Notes under the pieces: model-generated
The model's database searches: none
Seen by the model: the letters and a program-made list of their open reading frames with translations, nothing else
Told to the model about the DNA's origin: nothing
Part shown: positions 19,117 to 28,037 of the stretch, one piece after another
Layout: the number at the start of each line of letters is the position of its first letter
Numbering within the stretch: the first letter of the stretch is position 1
Program-made: the position numbers and the translations under genes
Assembly: GCA_913046365.1 (NCBI GenBank)
Contig: CAJWRM010000001.1
Coordinates: forward strand, 154,860 to 218,859
Direction of reading: 5' to 3'
DNA: 64,000 nt
Source: an uncultured Flavobacteriales bacterium
Lineage (GTDB): Bacteria; Bacteroidota; Bacteroidia; Flavobacteriales_D; Crocinitomicaceae

Positions 19117-20328
19117 TTAAGACAATACCTCTTTTACTTTATCTGCCGCTTCTTGTAAAAGTACTGCTGAATGCACATTCAAACCAGAATCATCAATCAA
19201 TTTTTTCGCTTCAACCGCATTGGTGCCTTGCAGGCGAACAATAATTGGAACAGGAATCTCTCCCATGTTCTTGTAGGCGTCAACAACACCTTGAGCAACG
19301 CGATCACATCGAACGATTCCACCGAAAATATTTATTAAAATTGCTTTAACATTCGGATCCTTTAGGATAATATGAAATGCCTTTTCCACACGTTCTGCAT
19401 TGGCCGTTCCTCCAACATCTAAGAAGTTTGCTGGATTCCCACCAGAAAGCTTTATAATATCCATTGTAGCCATTGCAAGTCCGGCACCATTCACCATACA
19501 TCCAACATTGCCGTCAAGCTTCACGAAATTTAAACCAACCTCATCAGCTTCAACCTCTGTTGGATCTTCCTCGGTTTTATCTCGCATTTCTGCATAATCC
19601 GGATGGCGAAATAAACCATTACCATCTAGCGTAACCTTTGAGTCAACTGCTATTATTTTATCATCTGCTGTCTTGAATAAAGGATTGATTTCAAACATAG
19701 ATGCATCAATACCTATGTATGCCTTGTACAATGAAGCAACGAACTTCACCATTCCTTTGAACGCCGTTCCTGACAAACCTAAATTAAAGGCGATTTTACG
19801 TGCTTGAAAACCTTGTAGACCTAAATGAGGATCAATAAACTCTTTATAAATCTTGTCTGGAGTATGCTCGGCAACATGCTCAATATCCATCCCTCCTTCA
19901 GTAGAATATACAATTACATTCTTACCTTCCTCTCGGTCTAAAAGAACGGACATATAGAATTCCTTAATTTCTGACGGTCCAGGATAATATACATCCTGAG
20001 CTATAAGTACCTTATTTACTTTTTTAGCTTTGCCGTTAGTTTGAATGGTTTCCAAATGACCTCCTAAAATACCTTTAACTGTATCTTCAACTTTATCAAT
20101 TCCTTTCGCAAGAACAACGCCATGAGAACCTGTTTCCTCCACGGTTCCTTTTCCACGCCCTCCAGCATGAATCTGGGCCTTCACGACAAACCAGCTCGTT
20201 CCTGTTTCATCACTCAGCTTTTGCGCTGCAGCGACTGCGTCTTCTACTTTGTCAACCACTACTCCTTCTTGAATAGCGACTCCGTAAGTTTTTAAGATTG
20301 ATTTCCCCTGATACTCGTGTAGATTCAT
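19117..20328 (-). CDS. sucC: Succinyl-CoA ligase, beta subunit
   Basis: The 403-residue protein has the ATP-grasp N terminus MNLHEYQGKSILKTYGV, the nucleotide-site residues in KAQIHAGGRGKG, and the C-terminal CoA-ligase part GGIVRCDRVAQGVV. It forms or consumes succinyl-CoA in the TCA cycle. The alpha subunit gene (sucD) is not adjacent, which is common in Bacteroidota. A perfect -7 box lies at 20347-20354 on the minus strand, so it may have its own promoter after accC. Confidence 0.96.
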   Translation of the reverse strand: MNLHEYQGKSILKTYGVAIQEGVVVDKVEDAVAAAQKLSDETGTSWFVVKAQIHAGGRGKGTVEETGSHGVVLAKGIDKVEDTVKGILGGHLETIQTNGKAKKVNKVLIAQDVYYPGPSEIKEFYMSVLLDREEGKNVIVYSTEGGMDIEHVAEHTPDKIYKEFIDPHLGLQGFQARKIAFNLGLSGTAFKGMVKFVASLYKAYIGIDASMFEINPLFKTADDKIIAVDSKVTLDGNGLFRHPDYAEMRDKTEEDPTEVEADEVGLNFVKLDGNVGCMVNGAGLAMATMDIIKLSGGNPANFLDVGGTANAERVEKAFHIILKDPNVKAILINIFGGIVRCDRVAQGVVDAYKNMGEIPVPIIVRLQGTNAVEAKKLIDDSGLNVHSAVLLQEAADKVKEVLS

Positions 20329-20346
20329 AAGTCAAATTTTGTTAGG

Positions 20347-20354
20347 CAAAAATA
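20347..20354 (-). promoter_or_regulatory. -7 promoter box candidate for sucC
   Basis: Read on the minus strand this is TATTTTTG, a perfect TAnnTTTG box located about 20 bases before the sucC ATG. I see no clear TTG -33 element at the right distance, so the call is tentative. Confidence 0.35.
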
Positions 20355-20391
20355 ATTTATTTAAATGAATATAAGCTTGCGATTCCTTTAA

Positions 20392-21879
20392 TTATTTATT
20401 CCCACTCCTTTTCCAAGAAGAAGTGATGTATCGCGAGCTAAAATCCTTGTTCTTTAGATCTATTTCCCTGCTCCATATTTGTTCTATGGCTGCTTCTAGC
20501 GCCTCACCCTCTTCTTTCAATTCTTGATGCAATATAGTGGGATCTGGAAGATACTTTTGGATAAAGTTAGTATCAAAATCACCGCTTCTAAAGCTTGGAT
20601 GCTGAAGGACAAATTTTCCAAAATCTAAAGTGGTATTTACTCCCGATATTTGATAATTATCAATAGCATTTATGGTGTTCTCTATACATGTTTGACGATC
20701 TTCACCCCACACGACTAACTTCGCGAGCATGGGATCGTAATAAACTGGAATTTCCATACCCTCCTCAAAAGCGTCATCCACCCTTACATTCATTCCTGTC
20801 GGTCTTCTGTATTTATTCAGTGTTCCTATATCTGGGGTAAAACCGCTTCTTGCATCTTCCGCGTATACTCGGACTTCAATGGCATGACCATGAATGGCTA
20901 AATCATCCTGTCTGAGTGGAAGATTTTCTCCGCGTGCAACACGAATCTGCCATTCTACGAGATCAACTCCAGATATTTTTTCTGTTACAGGATGTTCCAC
21001 CTGCAAACGCGTATTCATTTCCAAAAAATAAAAATCTAAAGAAGCATCTAGTAGAAATTCTACTGTTCCTGCTCCAGAATAATTACATGCTTTACATACA
21101 GCCAATGCAGCAGCGCCCATTTCATCTCTCATTTTAGGGGTTAAGACAGCACTTGGGGCTTCTTCAACAACTTTTTGATGACGTCTCTGTACCGAACACT
21201 CTCTTTCAAACAAATGCACCATGTTTCCATGATTGTCAGCAAAAACTTGAATCTCTATATGTCGAGGTTTAGTTACAAACTTCTCAATAAAAACTGCATC
21301 ATCCGAAAAAGAAGACATGGCCTCATTTTGCGCCATCTGCATTTGTTCTTCAAACTCTTCTTCACCATGAACAAGACGCATACCCTTTCCTCCTCCTCCA
21401 GCTGAAGCTTTTATCAAAACGGGATATCCAATATCCTTGGCAATGGCCTTAGCTGCCTTTACATCTGTGATTGCCTCATCTACGCCAGGTACCAAAGGAA
21501 CGCCAAAGTCTTTAACCGCCTGCTTTGCCTTTAGCTTATCTCCCATAACCTCCATAGACTCAGGAGATGGACCTATAAGAATAACTCCAGCAGCTTTCAG
21601 TTTTCTAGCAAAATCAGCGTTTTCGGAAAGGAAGCCATAACCGGGATGCACTGCATCTACATTTAGTGCTTTGCAGGCTTCTATAATTTTATCTTGTCGC
21701 AGATAGCTTTCGGATGATGGACTCGCTCCTAAATGCACGGATTCATCAGCTTCTTTTACATGTGGTGCATTTTGATCTGCATCAGAGTAAACAGCCACAC
21801 TTTTAATGTTCATTTGTTTTAAGGATCGAATTACCCTTCTCGCAATTTCTCCTCTATTCGCTATTAATACTTTTTCCAT
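20392..21879 (-). CDS. accC: Biotin carboxylase subunit (acetyl-CoA or propionyl-CoA carboxylase)
   Basis: The 495-residue ATP-grasp enzyme starts MEKVLIANRGEIARRVIRS and has the glycine-rich ATP loop ASAGGGGKGMR, the catalytic EMNTRLQVEHPVTE and a biotin carboxylase C-domain. It is about 45 residues longer than typical acetyl-CoA carboxylase AccC; the extra C-terminal part is acidic and helical. No biotin carrier (MKM) domain is present and no carrier or carboxyltransferase gene is adjacent. It could therefore be the biotin carboxylase of propionyl-CoA carboxylase, consistent with MeaB in this window. It follows the TamB gene by 12 bases and is probably co-transcribed with it. Confidence 0.9.
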   Translation of the reverse strand: MEKVLIANRGEIARRVIRSLKQMNIKSVAVYSDADQNAPHVKEADESVHLGASPSSESYLRQDKIIEACKALNVDAVHPGYGFLSENADFARKLKAAGVILIGPSPESMEVMGDKLKAKQAVKDFGVPLVPGVDEAITDVKAAKAIAKDIGYPVLIKASAGGGGKGMRLVHGEEEFEEQMQMAQNEAMSSFSDDAVFIEKFVTKPRHIEIQVFADNHGNMVHLFERECSVQRRHQKVVEEAPSAVLTPKMRDEMGAAALAVCKACNYSGAGTVEFLLDASLDFYFLEMNTRLQVEHPVTEKISGVDLVEWQIRVARGENLPLRQDDLAIHGHAIEVRVYAEDARSGFTPDIGTLNKYRRPTGMNVRVDDAFEEGMEIPVYYDPMLAKLVVWGEDRQTCIENTINAIDNYQISGVNTTLDFGKFVLQHPSFRSGDFDTNFIQKYLPDPTILHQELKEEGEALEAAIEQIWSREIDLKNKDFSSRYITSSWKRSGNK

Positions 21880-21891
21880 GTCTTATCGTTT

Positions 21892-24800
21892 TTAGGAATC
21901 TATTTTAGTGAGTTTGTTTTTATTCTTTCTTAAATACCTTCTTTTACTTTTCGGTCTGAAAATATCAAAAAAGTATTGAATAAGCTTAAAATCGTCAATA
22001 TTCGTAAAGTCTTCTTGATAGCTTAATCCTGCGCCTTGTGTCGATGGTTTTTGACCTGACTCGTCGGTACCAATATTATAGGGGTCTGATTCACTAAATG
22101 CCGTAGCACGAAAAGTACCGGATTCATTGATTAAATATTCTACAAAAAGGTCTCCAATTGGAATATAACTCGAGGTTTCACTAGAGCCTGTAGAATCCTC
22201 TTCTAAGCCAAAATTCCCTGAAACAATTAGACGGTCATTGAAAAACCTTTTAGAAATACCAAATTCTATCAAATCTATACCAACTAAATCATTGTCCATA
22301 ATAGAGTTGAAATTTAAGTCGTATTCCTGACTAACCTCACTTAACAAGGCATTCACTTGTGATTCTGCAAGATCTTTAGCTGCCGATGCATGCGCTTCAA
22401 TGGAACTATTGAGCGGCTGGAAAGAGCGTAGTAAAAGAAGTGAGAAAAACTGTTTGCTCAACTCACTTTCTTCACTGATTACCTCATTGAGTAAGGTCTT
22501 TCCTGTTTCCGGTGCATTAGGGGCCTTTATATCAAAGCTAATTTGGGGTGCCATCAATGTCTCATCAAGGTTCAGATAACAATCTATTTTTTGATTCTTC
22601 ATTTGTCTACTTTCTTGCTCTGACATTACGATCTCAGGAGCCAAATCTTTTAGTGAAACCTTAGGGATTGAAAAAGAAGTCACCAAATCAATATCTGCAT
22701 CATATGGGTTTCCTGTCCAAGAAATTGTTGAACCCTTCTCAATGTCAAACTTTTGTTTGATAACGCCCATTGCAAAATTATAGTTGCTACCCTCTGAAAT
22801 TTTATAGGTACCGTTTAAATCAATTTTATAAAAAGGATCAAGTTTCATATTTATATTTCCGGAGCCATGCGCTAGAATCTGATCTCCAATTGAAGGGTCA
22901 AAAATAATATTGAGCTGCGCTTTTGGGTTTAGGTTAAAGTTTAAATCCAAATCTAATCCTGTAAAATCAAACTTTTTTTCGAGTTCTGAGCTTAACTCTA
23001 GATTACTTTTAAATTGTACAAACTCAAAATCTTCATCAATATCGGAAGAACCATACATAGGAAAGTTGATTACCGTGTTTTCTTGAGTCGTCATGTTTAC
23101 GGTAATCGTCATATTTTCACCATATCCTGAAATATTAGCATCCCCACGTCCATATACTTTACCAAAATAAGAGTCTCCATCTTGATATTCCGTATCAAGG
23201 ATTAAAAACTGATTCAGAGGCGCATACCCAAAAGGGAAACTTGTTCGCCACTTAGTAATGTCATTTTCAAAATTGATTTGAACGTCATAAGACCAATCGA
23301 GAAAATTAGAATGAAATACTGAACCTGTAATTGAACCTGTATTACCCTCTGGGTCTGTAAACGGAACGTTATTTAGAGCAAAGAGCTCTTCATCTATGTC
23401 AATCTTACCATCCACGTAGTAATCTACCCCAAGTAATTCAATCTTGACATGAACGTCATCCAGTGTCAAATCCCCCTTAAGTTTGGGCTCATACCATTTT
23501 CCATTCACATGAACAGAACCGTCCAAATTTCCAGTTATGTTATTCATTAGCTCAGGATCCAATAAGACATTTATAAATGATACATCCGTATTGTCAAAGC
23601 TCAAATCCACTTCGAGATTATTATCTCTCGTGAAATAATCTCCTGTCAGATTAAATGTCGTCAATCCATCTACCTTCAAATCCCCTTTCAAATCAATGGA
23701 GTTTTTCTCTCTATCCCAAGTTGTTTTAAGCGACATGTCCCCTATTGACTCTTCAGCCAAATGAAATCCTTCTAAACTTAACTTGCCTGTATAATTAAAA
23801 TTATCAGTGGGGTTCGTAAATTTAGACTCTCCAGAAAGCAATCCTTCCAAACTTCTCTCTAAACCAAGAATTGAACTTATTTCTGAAACGTCAACATTTT
23901 CAATATTCACATATAAAGTATCAAAGTCATTTTCAGACAAACAACCTTCGATTCTAATATTTTGTTCTACTCTATTTAGTTCAAATTTTTCTACGTGGAG
24001 ATCTTCAGTAGTAATAGAAAATTCAGACTCATTAACAATTGCCCAGCGAATAGAGTCCAAGGAAAAGAAAGAAGGTTGTAGTAAAATTTTTACATGATCT
24101 TGATCATGAATCGTTGTTTCCCAATCTACCTTGGAATATTCCTCTGTTCCTCGCTCCCATGACAATTGACTTTCTAATAACCCTTCAGAACCATGGGTGT
24201 AAAACTCAATCAAATTAAACCTTAAAGAATCTTTATACGACATGAAATCTACAAGGTAATCGGCAAATATACTGTCACTATGTAGTCTTTGTGCTCCAGT
24301 AAGGCCACTTATTAAAATATCATTTATTCTAATTTCGGAAGACTCAACATCTAAATCTAGATCTCTTGAAAAAGCATTATACTTCCCAACAATCTTAGAC
24401 GATGAATCTACATAAAGTCCTGGTACAAAAAAATTGAGCAAGTGATCCGAGGATTTACCAATTATATTAAATTCAACAGTATGATCCATACGTTCATAGG
24501 AAGAAAGTATTTCATTTTCCTTTCCGACTTTTATACTTGGTAAGATAACCGCTAGGTCGTTGTAAAAATTTGAAACTAAAGCATCCCATTCAAAATTACC
24601 GCTTATTTGCGCATCAAAGAATGTGCTTTCTAAAGTATAGCGGTACATTTCCTCTTCAGAAAAAACGCCAATATCTAAATGACTTGTTTTTAAAGAGTCC
24701 ATCCCTCGGAAATAAACCAAATCATCACACATAACATGCCCTCCCCAATCTAAATCTGTTTTTCCATTCAAATCAAATCTTATATTTCCCATAAAAAAGG

Positions 24801-26442
24801 ACGTGTCCTGAGTGTAGTTCAAAGCATCTAAATCTAATTGATTAACTTGAATCTCGCCTTTATAATTAGGAGATGACAAATCTATTGCTGTCAACAATTC
24901 CACATCAACTGCTGCTTCTTTAATCATTAATTGGAGATCAAGCAAGTCATTTTTAATTGAGCTTCCGTCAATAGATATACCAGAGACCGGGTAATTATTC
25001 ACATCAAAGCGCGTTACGGACCCTTTACTAATATCGACCTCGAATTCTCCAGAGTTATCCCAACGAAAAGTTGGACGAAAAGACCCAACAACTATACCCA
25101 GCTGATTCTGGTTTAAGAAAGAACCTAGCGCAAACTCACTAATAATTAAAGGAGAAACAAACTCCTTAACAGGTAGCATAGACCATCCTGTTATTTCCTT
25201 TGTCAATACCATTTGCTCTTGCAGTTGAAGCCGACCATAATTTGATTCAATAGCCAAAGCTTCAATGTTCACTTTATTGAGATTACCCTGCAAAGTGAGG
25301 TCTGTGAATGATATAAATTCATGCTTTAGAATAGAAGCCATTTGAAGAGGCTCAACACCAATAGGTAAGACAAATCCCTCGACATCTTTAAAATCTATAT
25401 ATGCGTTCCTAATTTGTTGTTTAACAATTTCATTTGCGCCCTTTGAAAAATCAGGGAGCTGAAAATCTCCTTTAACAAAAGATTTATCACCAAAGGATAA
25501 CTCTAGATTATTGACCTCAAGATTGGTTACTGAATTTAGGACTTCCCCTTTGAGCATAACATTATCTGACATGCCCTCCATAGAGGGTACAAAATAAGCC
25601 AGCTCGCTCAAAGAAAGACGAGAATCATTTAAAATAGAATTGAATAATACTGAGTCTTCAAAAGAACGAAAAGCAGACCATTGGTTGTAATTCAGTTCAA
25701 ATAGAGGAATATCAATTTCAGAATGCTTCGTATTCATTTTAAGGCCCGACAACTGAAGCTGCTTATCGCTAATTCGAAGCTTGGAACTCATCTCAGTGAG
25801 TACCAATCCACTTTTTTCAGAAAAGTTCAGATCCATTATGTTTGCTGTAATACCCGGTCCATCTATGATAAAATCATTTAATGATAGTGCAAATTTATTC
25901 AGCTCGATATGATTAAAATCTACACCATAACCCCTATTTTTGGCACCAATATTTTGATAGCTAAATGAGAGATTGTCAATTTTCAACTGGTCTATTTTGA
26001 ATTTCCCACTTTTAGTAGTTTGATCAGAATCTGAAGAAAAATAATCAATCAAAAACTGAAAGTTAGAAGTTCCATTTTCCACATCTCTATTGATGTTTAG
26101 ACCTCCTCCATTTAAAGAGACCTTTTTTAGAATTACCTCTTCTTGAAATAGCGCATTTTGGTCCATTTCAATTTTTAGTTCTTTAATAAATAGAAGTTGA
26201 TCGTTTTCACGGTCTTTAACAGATACATTCTTGACATAAATCTTATCGAATAAAGCTATGTCAACTTTACCGACATATAATTCAGCTTTCAACTCATCTG
26301 ATAAATAAGAAGTTGCATATGCTCCGATATGGGTTTGAACATAAGAACTACGTATGGCAAAAACGAAAAAGAGAATAGCGATTAGAATCCATTCAGCGGA
26401 TATACTAACACTACGACCTAATATTTTCAGTAACTTTGACAT
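21892..26442 (-). CDS. tamB: TamB-like translocation and assembly module protein (DUF490)
   Basis: The track ORF begins at 26490, but the ATG at 26440-26442 (MSKLLKILGRS) is the likely start and gives 1516 residues. There is one N-terminal transmembrane segment (about 13-37) and then a very long AsmA/TamB-type repeated beta structure (repeating LDL/LNGDL strands). The C-terminal DUF490 region contains IIFDPSIGDQILAHGSGNI and the TISWTGNPYDADIDL motif. Such proteins span the periplasm and are implicated in outer-membrane protein assembly and phospholipid transport. Bacteroidota copies of this length are common. It is divergent from tsaD with only a few bases between starts. Confidence 0.9.
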   Translation of the reverse strand: MSKLLKILGRSVSISAEWILIAILFFVFAIRSSYVQTHIGAYATSYLSDELKAELYVGKVDIALFDKIYVKNVSVKDRENDQLLFIKELKIEMDQNALFQEEVILKKVSLNGGGLNINRDVENGTSNFQFLIDYFSSDSDQTTKSGKFKIDQLKIDNLSFSYQNIGAKNRGYGVDFNHIELNKFALSLNDFIIDGPGITANIMDLNFSEKSGLVLTEMSSKLRISDKQLQLSGLKMNTKHSEIDIPLFELNYNQWSAFRSFEDSVLFNSILNDSRLSLSELAYFVPSMEGMSDNVMLKGEVLNSVTNLEVNNLELSFGDKSFVKGDFQLPDFSKGANEIVKQQIRNAYIDFKDVEGFVLPIGVEPLQMASILKHEFISFTDLTLQGNLNKVNIEALAIESNYGRLQLQEQMVLTKEITGWSMLPVKEFVSPLIISEFALGSFLNQNQLGIVVGSFRPTFRWDNSGEFEVDISKGSVTRFDVNNYPVSGISIDGSSIKNDLLDLQLMIKEAAVDVELLTAIDLSSPNYKGEIQVNQLDLDALNYTQDTSFFMGNIRFDLNGKTDLDWGGHVMCDDLVYFRGMDSLKTSHLDIGVFSEEEMYRYTLESTFFDAQISGNFEWDALVSNFYNDLAVILPSIKVGKENEILSSYERMDHTVEFNIIGKSSDHLLNFFVPGLYVDSSSKIVGKYNAFSRDLDLDVESSEIRINDILISGLTGAQRLHSDSIFADYLVDFMSYKDSLRFNLIEFYTHGSEGLLESQLSWERGTEEYSKVDWETTIHDQDHVKILLQPSFFSLDSIRWAIVNESEFSITTEDLHVEKFELNRVEQNIRIEGCLSENDFDTLYVNIENVDVSEISSILGLERSLEGLLSGESKFTNPTDNFNYTGKLSLEGFHLAEESIGDMSLKTTWDREKNSIDLKGDLKVDGLTTFNLTGDYFTRDNNLEVDLSFDNTDVSFINVLLDPELMNNITGNLDGSVHVNGKWYEPKLKGDLTLDDVHVKIELLGVDYYVDGKIDIDEELFALNNVPFTDPEGNTGSITGSVFHSNFLDWSYDVQINFENDITKWRTSFPFGYAPLNQFLILDTEYQDGDSYFGKVYGRGDANISGYGENMTITVNMTTQENTVINFPMYGSSDIDEDFEFVQFKSNLELSSELEKKFDFTGLDLDLNFNLNPKAQLNIIFDPSIGDQILAHGSGNINMKLDPFYKIDLNGTYKISEGSNYNFAMGVIKQKFDIEKGSTISWTGNPYDADIDLVTSFSIPKVSLKDLAPEIVMSEQESRQMKNQKIDCYLNLDETLMAPQISFDIKAPNAPETGKTLLNEVISEESELSKQFFSLLLLRSFQPLNSSIEAHASAAKDLAESQVNALLSEVSQEYDLNFNSIMDNDLVGIDLIEFGISKRFFNDRLIVSGNFGLEEDSTGSSETSSYIPIGDLFVEYLINESGTFRATAFSESDPYNIGTDESGQKPSTQGAGLSYQEDFTNIDDFKLIQYFFDIFRPKSKRRYLRKNKNKLTKIDS

Positions 26443-26471
26443 CCAAAGAGTATTACAAAAATAACAATCTT

Positions 26472-27491
26472 TTGAGTGGAAAACACACAACCATTTTAGG
26501 AATAGAATCCTCCTGTGACGATACCTCTGCAGCCATTCTTTGTGGAAACAAAATCATGGCGAATTGTGTTGCAACGCAGCATATACATCAAAAATATGGG
26601 GGTGTTGTACCTGAGCTGGCAAGCCGCGCACATCAAGAGCAAATTGTTCCGATTATAAAAGAGGCCCTTGTTAATGCTAAAATTGAGCTCAAAGATATTG
26701 ACGCTATCGCTTTTACTCGTGGTCCTGGTTTAATGGGCAGCCTTGTTGTAGGCGTATCTTTCGCAAAAGCATTGTCGCTTGTAATGAAAAAACCGCTTAT
26801 TGATGTGAACCATATGAAGGCACACGTTTTAGCGCACTTTATAGAAGTAGAGGGAACTACGGCCCCTGGTTTCCCTTTTTTATGTTTAACCGTTTCCGGA
26901 GGACACACACAAATTGTCGAGGTCCATGGACCAAATGATATGAACGTTATTGGAACTACAATAGACGATGCAGCTGGAGAAGCTTTTGACAAAGCAGCAA
27001 AAATGTTAGGAATTGATTACCCCGGTGGGCCAGAGCTGGATAAAATTGCAGAAGAAGGGAATCCTGAAAAATTCTCTTTTGCCAAACCGCGAATAAAAAA
27101 TTTAGATTTTAGCTTTAGCGGATTAAAAACCTCCATTTTATATAAAATAAGGGACCTATCTATTGAAAATCCTGACTTTATAAAAGAAAACAAAATAGAT
27201 TTATGTGCTTCGATTAGAAAGAGCATTGTGGATATTTTATTGGAAAAATTACTCAAGGCATCGAAAGATAAGGGAATTAAAACCCTAGCTATAGCCGGAG
27301 GAGTTTCTGCGAATCGGGAACTCAGAAGAAGGTTACTATCTCTTGACCAAAATGGGTATCGAGTCCACATTCCGAGATTCGAATACTGTACCGACAATGC
27401 AGCTATGGTTGCGATTGCAGGAAAATTTGCTTTTGAACGTGGTGAATTTGCCTCACAGAACGTTTCTGCAGACCCTAGGCTTAAATGGTAA
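26472..27491 (+). CDS. tsaD: tRNA N6-threonylcarbamoyladenosine synthase subunit TsaD
   Basis: The protein carries TTILGIESSCDDTSAAIL at the N terminus, the metal-binding HMKAH, SGGHTQIV and DNAAMVAIAG, all typical of TsaD/Gcp. It transfers threonylcarbamoyl to A37 of ANN-reading tRNAs. No ATG exists in frame before the conserved start. Available starts are TTG 26436 (track) and TTG 26472. I prefer 26472 (339 residues) because it matches the family length and because a TAnnTTTG-like box (TAACTTTG, 26431-26438) would overlap the upstream TTG. The start choice is uncertain. Confidence 0.93.
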   Translation: MSGKHTTILGIESSCDDTSAAILCGNKIMANCVATQHIHQKYGGVVPELASRAHQEQIVPIIKEALVNAKIELKDIDAIAFTRGPGLMGSLVVGVSFAKALSLVMKKPLIDVNHMKAHVLAHFIEVEGTTAPGFPFLCLTVSGGHTQIVEVHGPNDMNVIGTTIDDAAGEAFDKAAKMLGIDYPGGPELDKIAEEGNPEKFSFAKPRIKNLDFSFSGLKTSILYKIRDLSIENPDFIKENKIDLCASIRKSIVDILLEKLLKASKDKGIKTLAIAGGVSANRELRRRLLSLDQNGYRVHIPRFEYCTDNAAMVAIAGKFAFERGEFASQNVSADPRLKW

Positions 27492-27587
27492 GCGTCAAGC
27501 CTTTAAATTGTTTATTTAAATAAATATTGTAATTTGGAAATACTACTCTCACCAAATGAAACTAGAAATATTAATCGAAACATAGGA

Positions 27588-28037
27588 ATGAAATTTCTTT
27601 TCCAGGTATGCTTCAGCTTTTTTGGGTTTACCGCGATTTGTCAAGAACATGTGCATTGGCAAGCGGATATCGTAGATAGAAATGAACGTTACATACCGAT
27701 TCAAGTTTCTGCAGAAATTGAACCTGGATGGCACCTTTATTCAGCTGAGACGCCGAAAGATGCCGGTCCTATTCCAATAGGTTTTGAAATCCAAAAGAAT
27801 AGATTTGTTAAATTGAAAATGCCTTTTGTTGAAAAAACAAAAGCGATCAAGAAATTTGATGCCAATTTTGACTCTGATGTTTATATATTTGAAGACAAAT
27901 TCCTTGGGGAGTTTAAAGTCAAGTCGAAAAAAGACACAATACTATCGATGATAGTTACCTATATGATCTGCAATGAGGTAATGTGTCTCCCGCCGATTGA
28001 TGAAACACTCTCCATAAAATTAGATACAAATGAATAA
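27588..28037 (+). CDS. Exported DsbD N-terminal-type (nDsbD-like) redox protein
   Basis: The track starts at TTG 27534; the ATG at 27588 gives a signal peptide (MKFLFQVCFSFFGFTAICQ) and 149 residues. The mature part is a single domain similar to the DsbD N-terminal immunoglobulin-like domain (EIEPGWHLYS...), with two cysteines in YMICNEVMCLPP near the C terminus. In DsbD this cysteine pair passes electrons from the membrane domain to periplasmic partners. It overlaps the following DsbD-family gene by eight bases, so the two form a transcriptional unit. A paralogous copy of the same domain starts the next protein. Confidence 0.85.
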   Translation: MKFLFQVCFSFFGFTAICQEHVHWQADIVDRNERYIPIQVSAEIEPGWHLYSAETPKDAGPIPIGFEIQKNRFVKLKMPFVEKTKAIKKFDANFDSDVYIFEDKFLGEFKVKSKKDTILSMIVTYMICNEVMCLPPIDETLSIKLDTNE

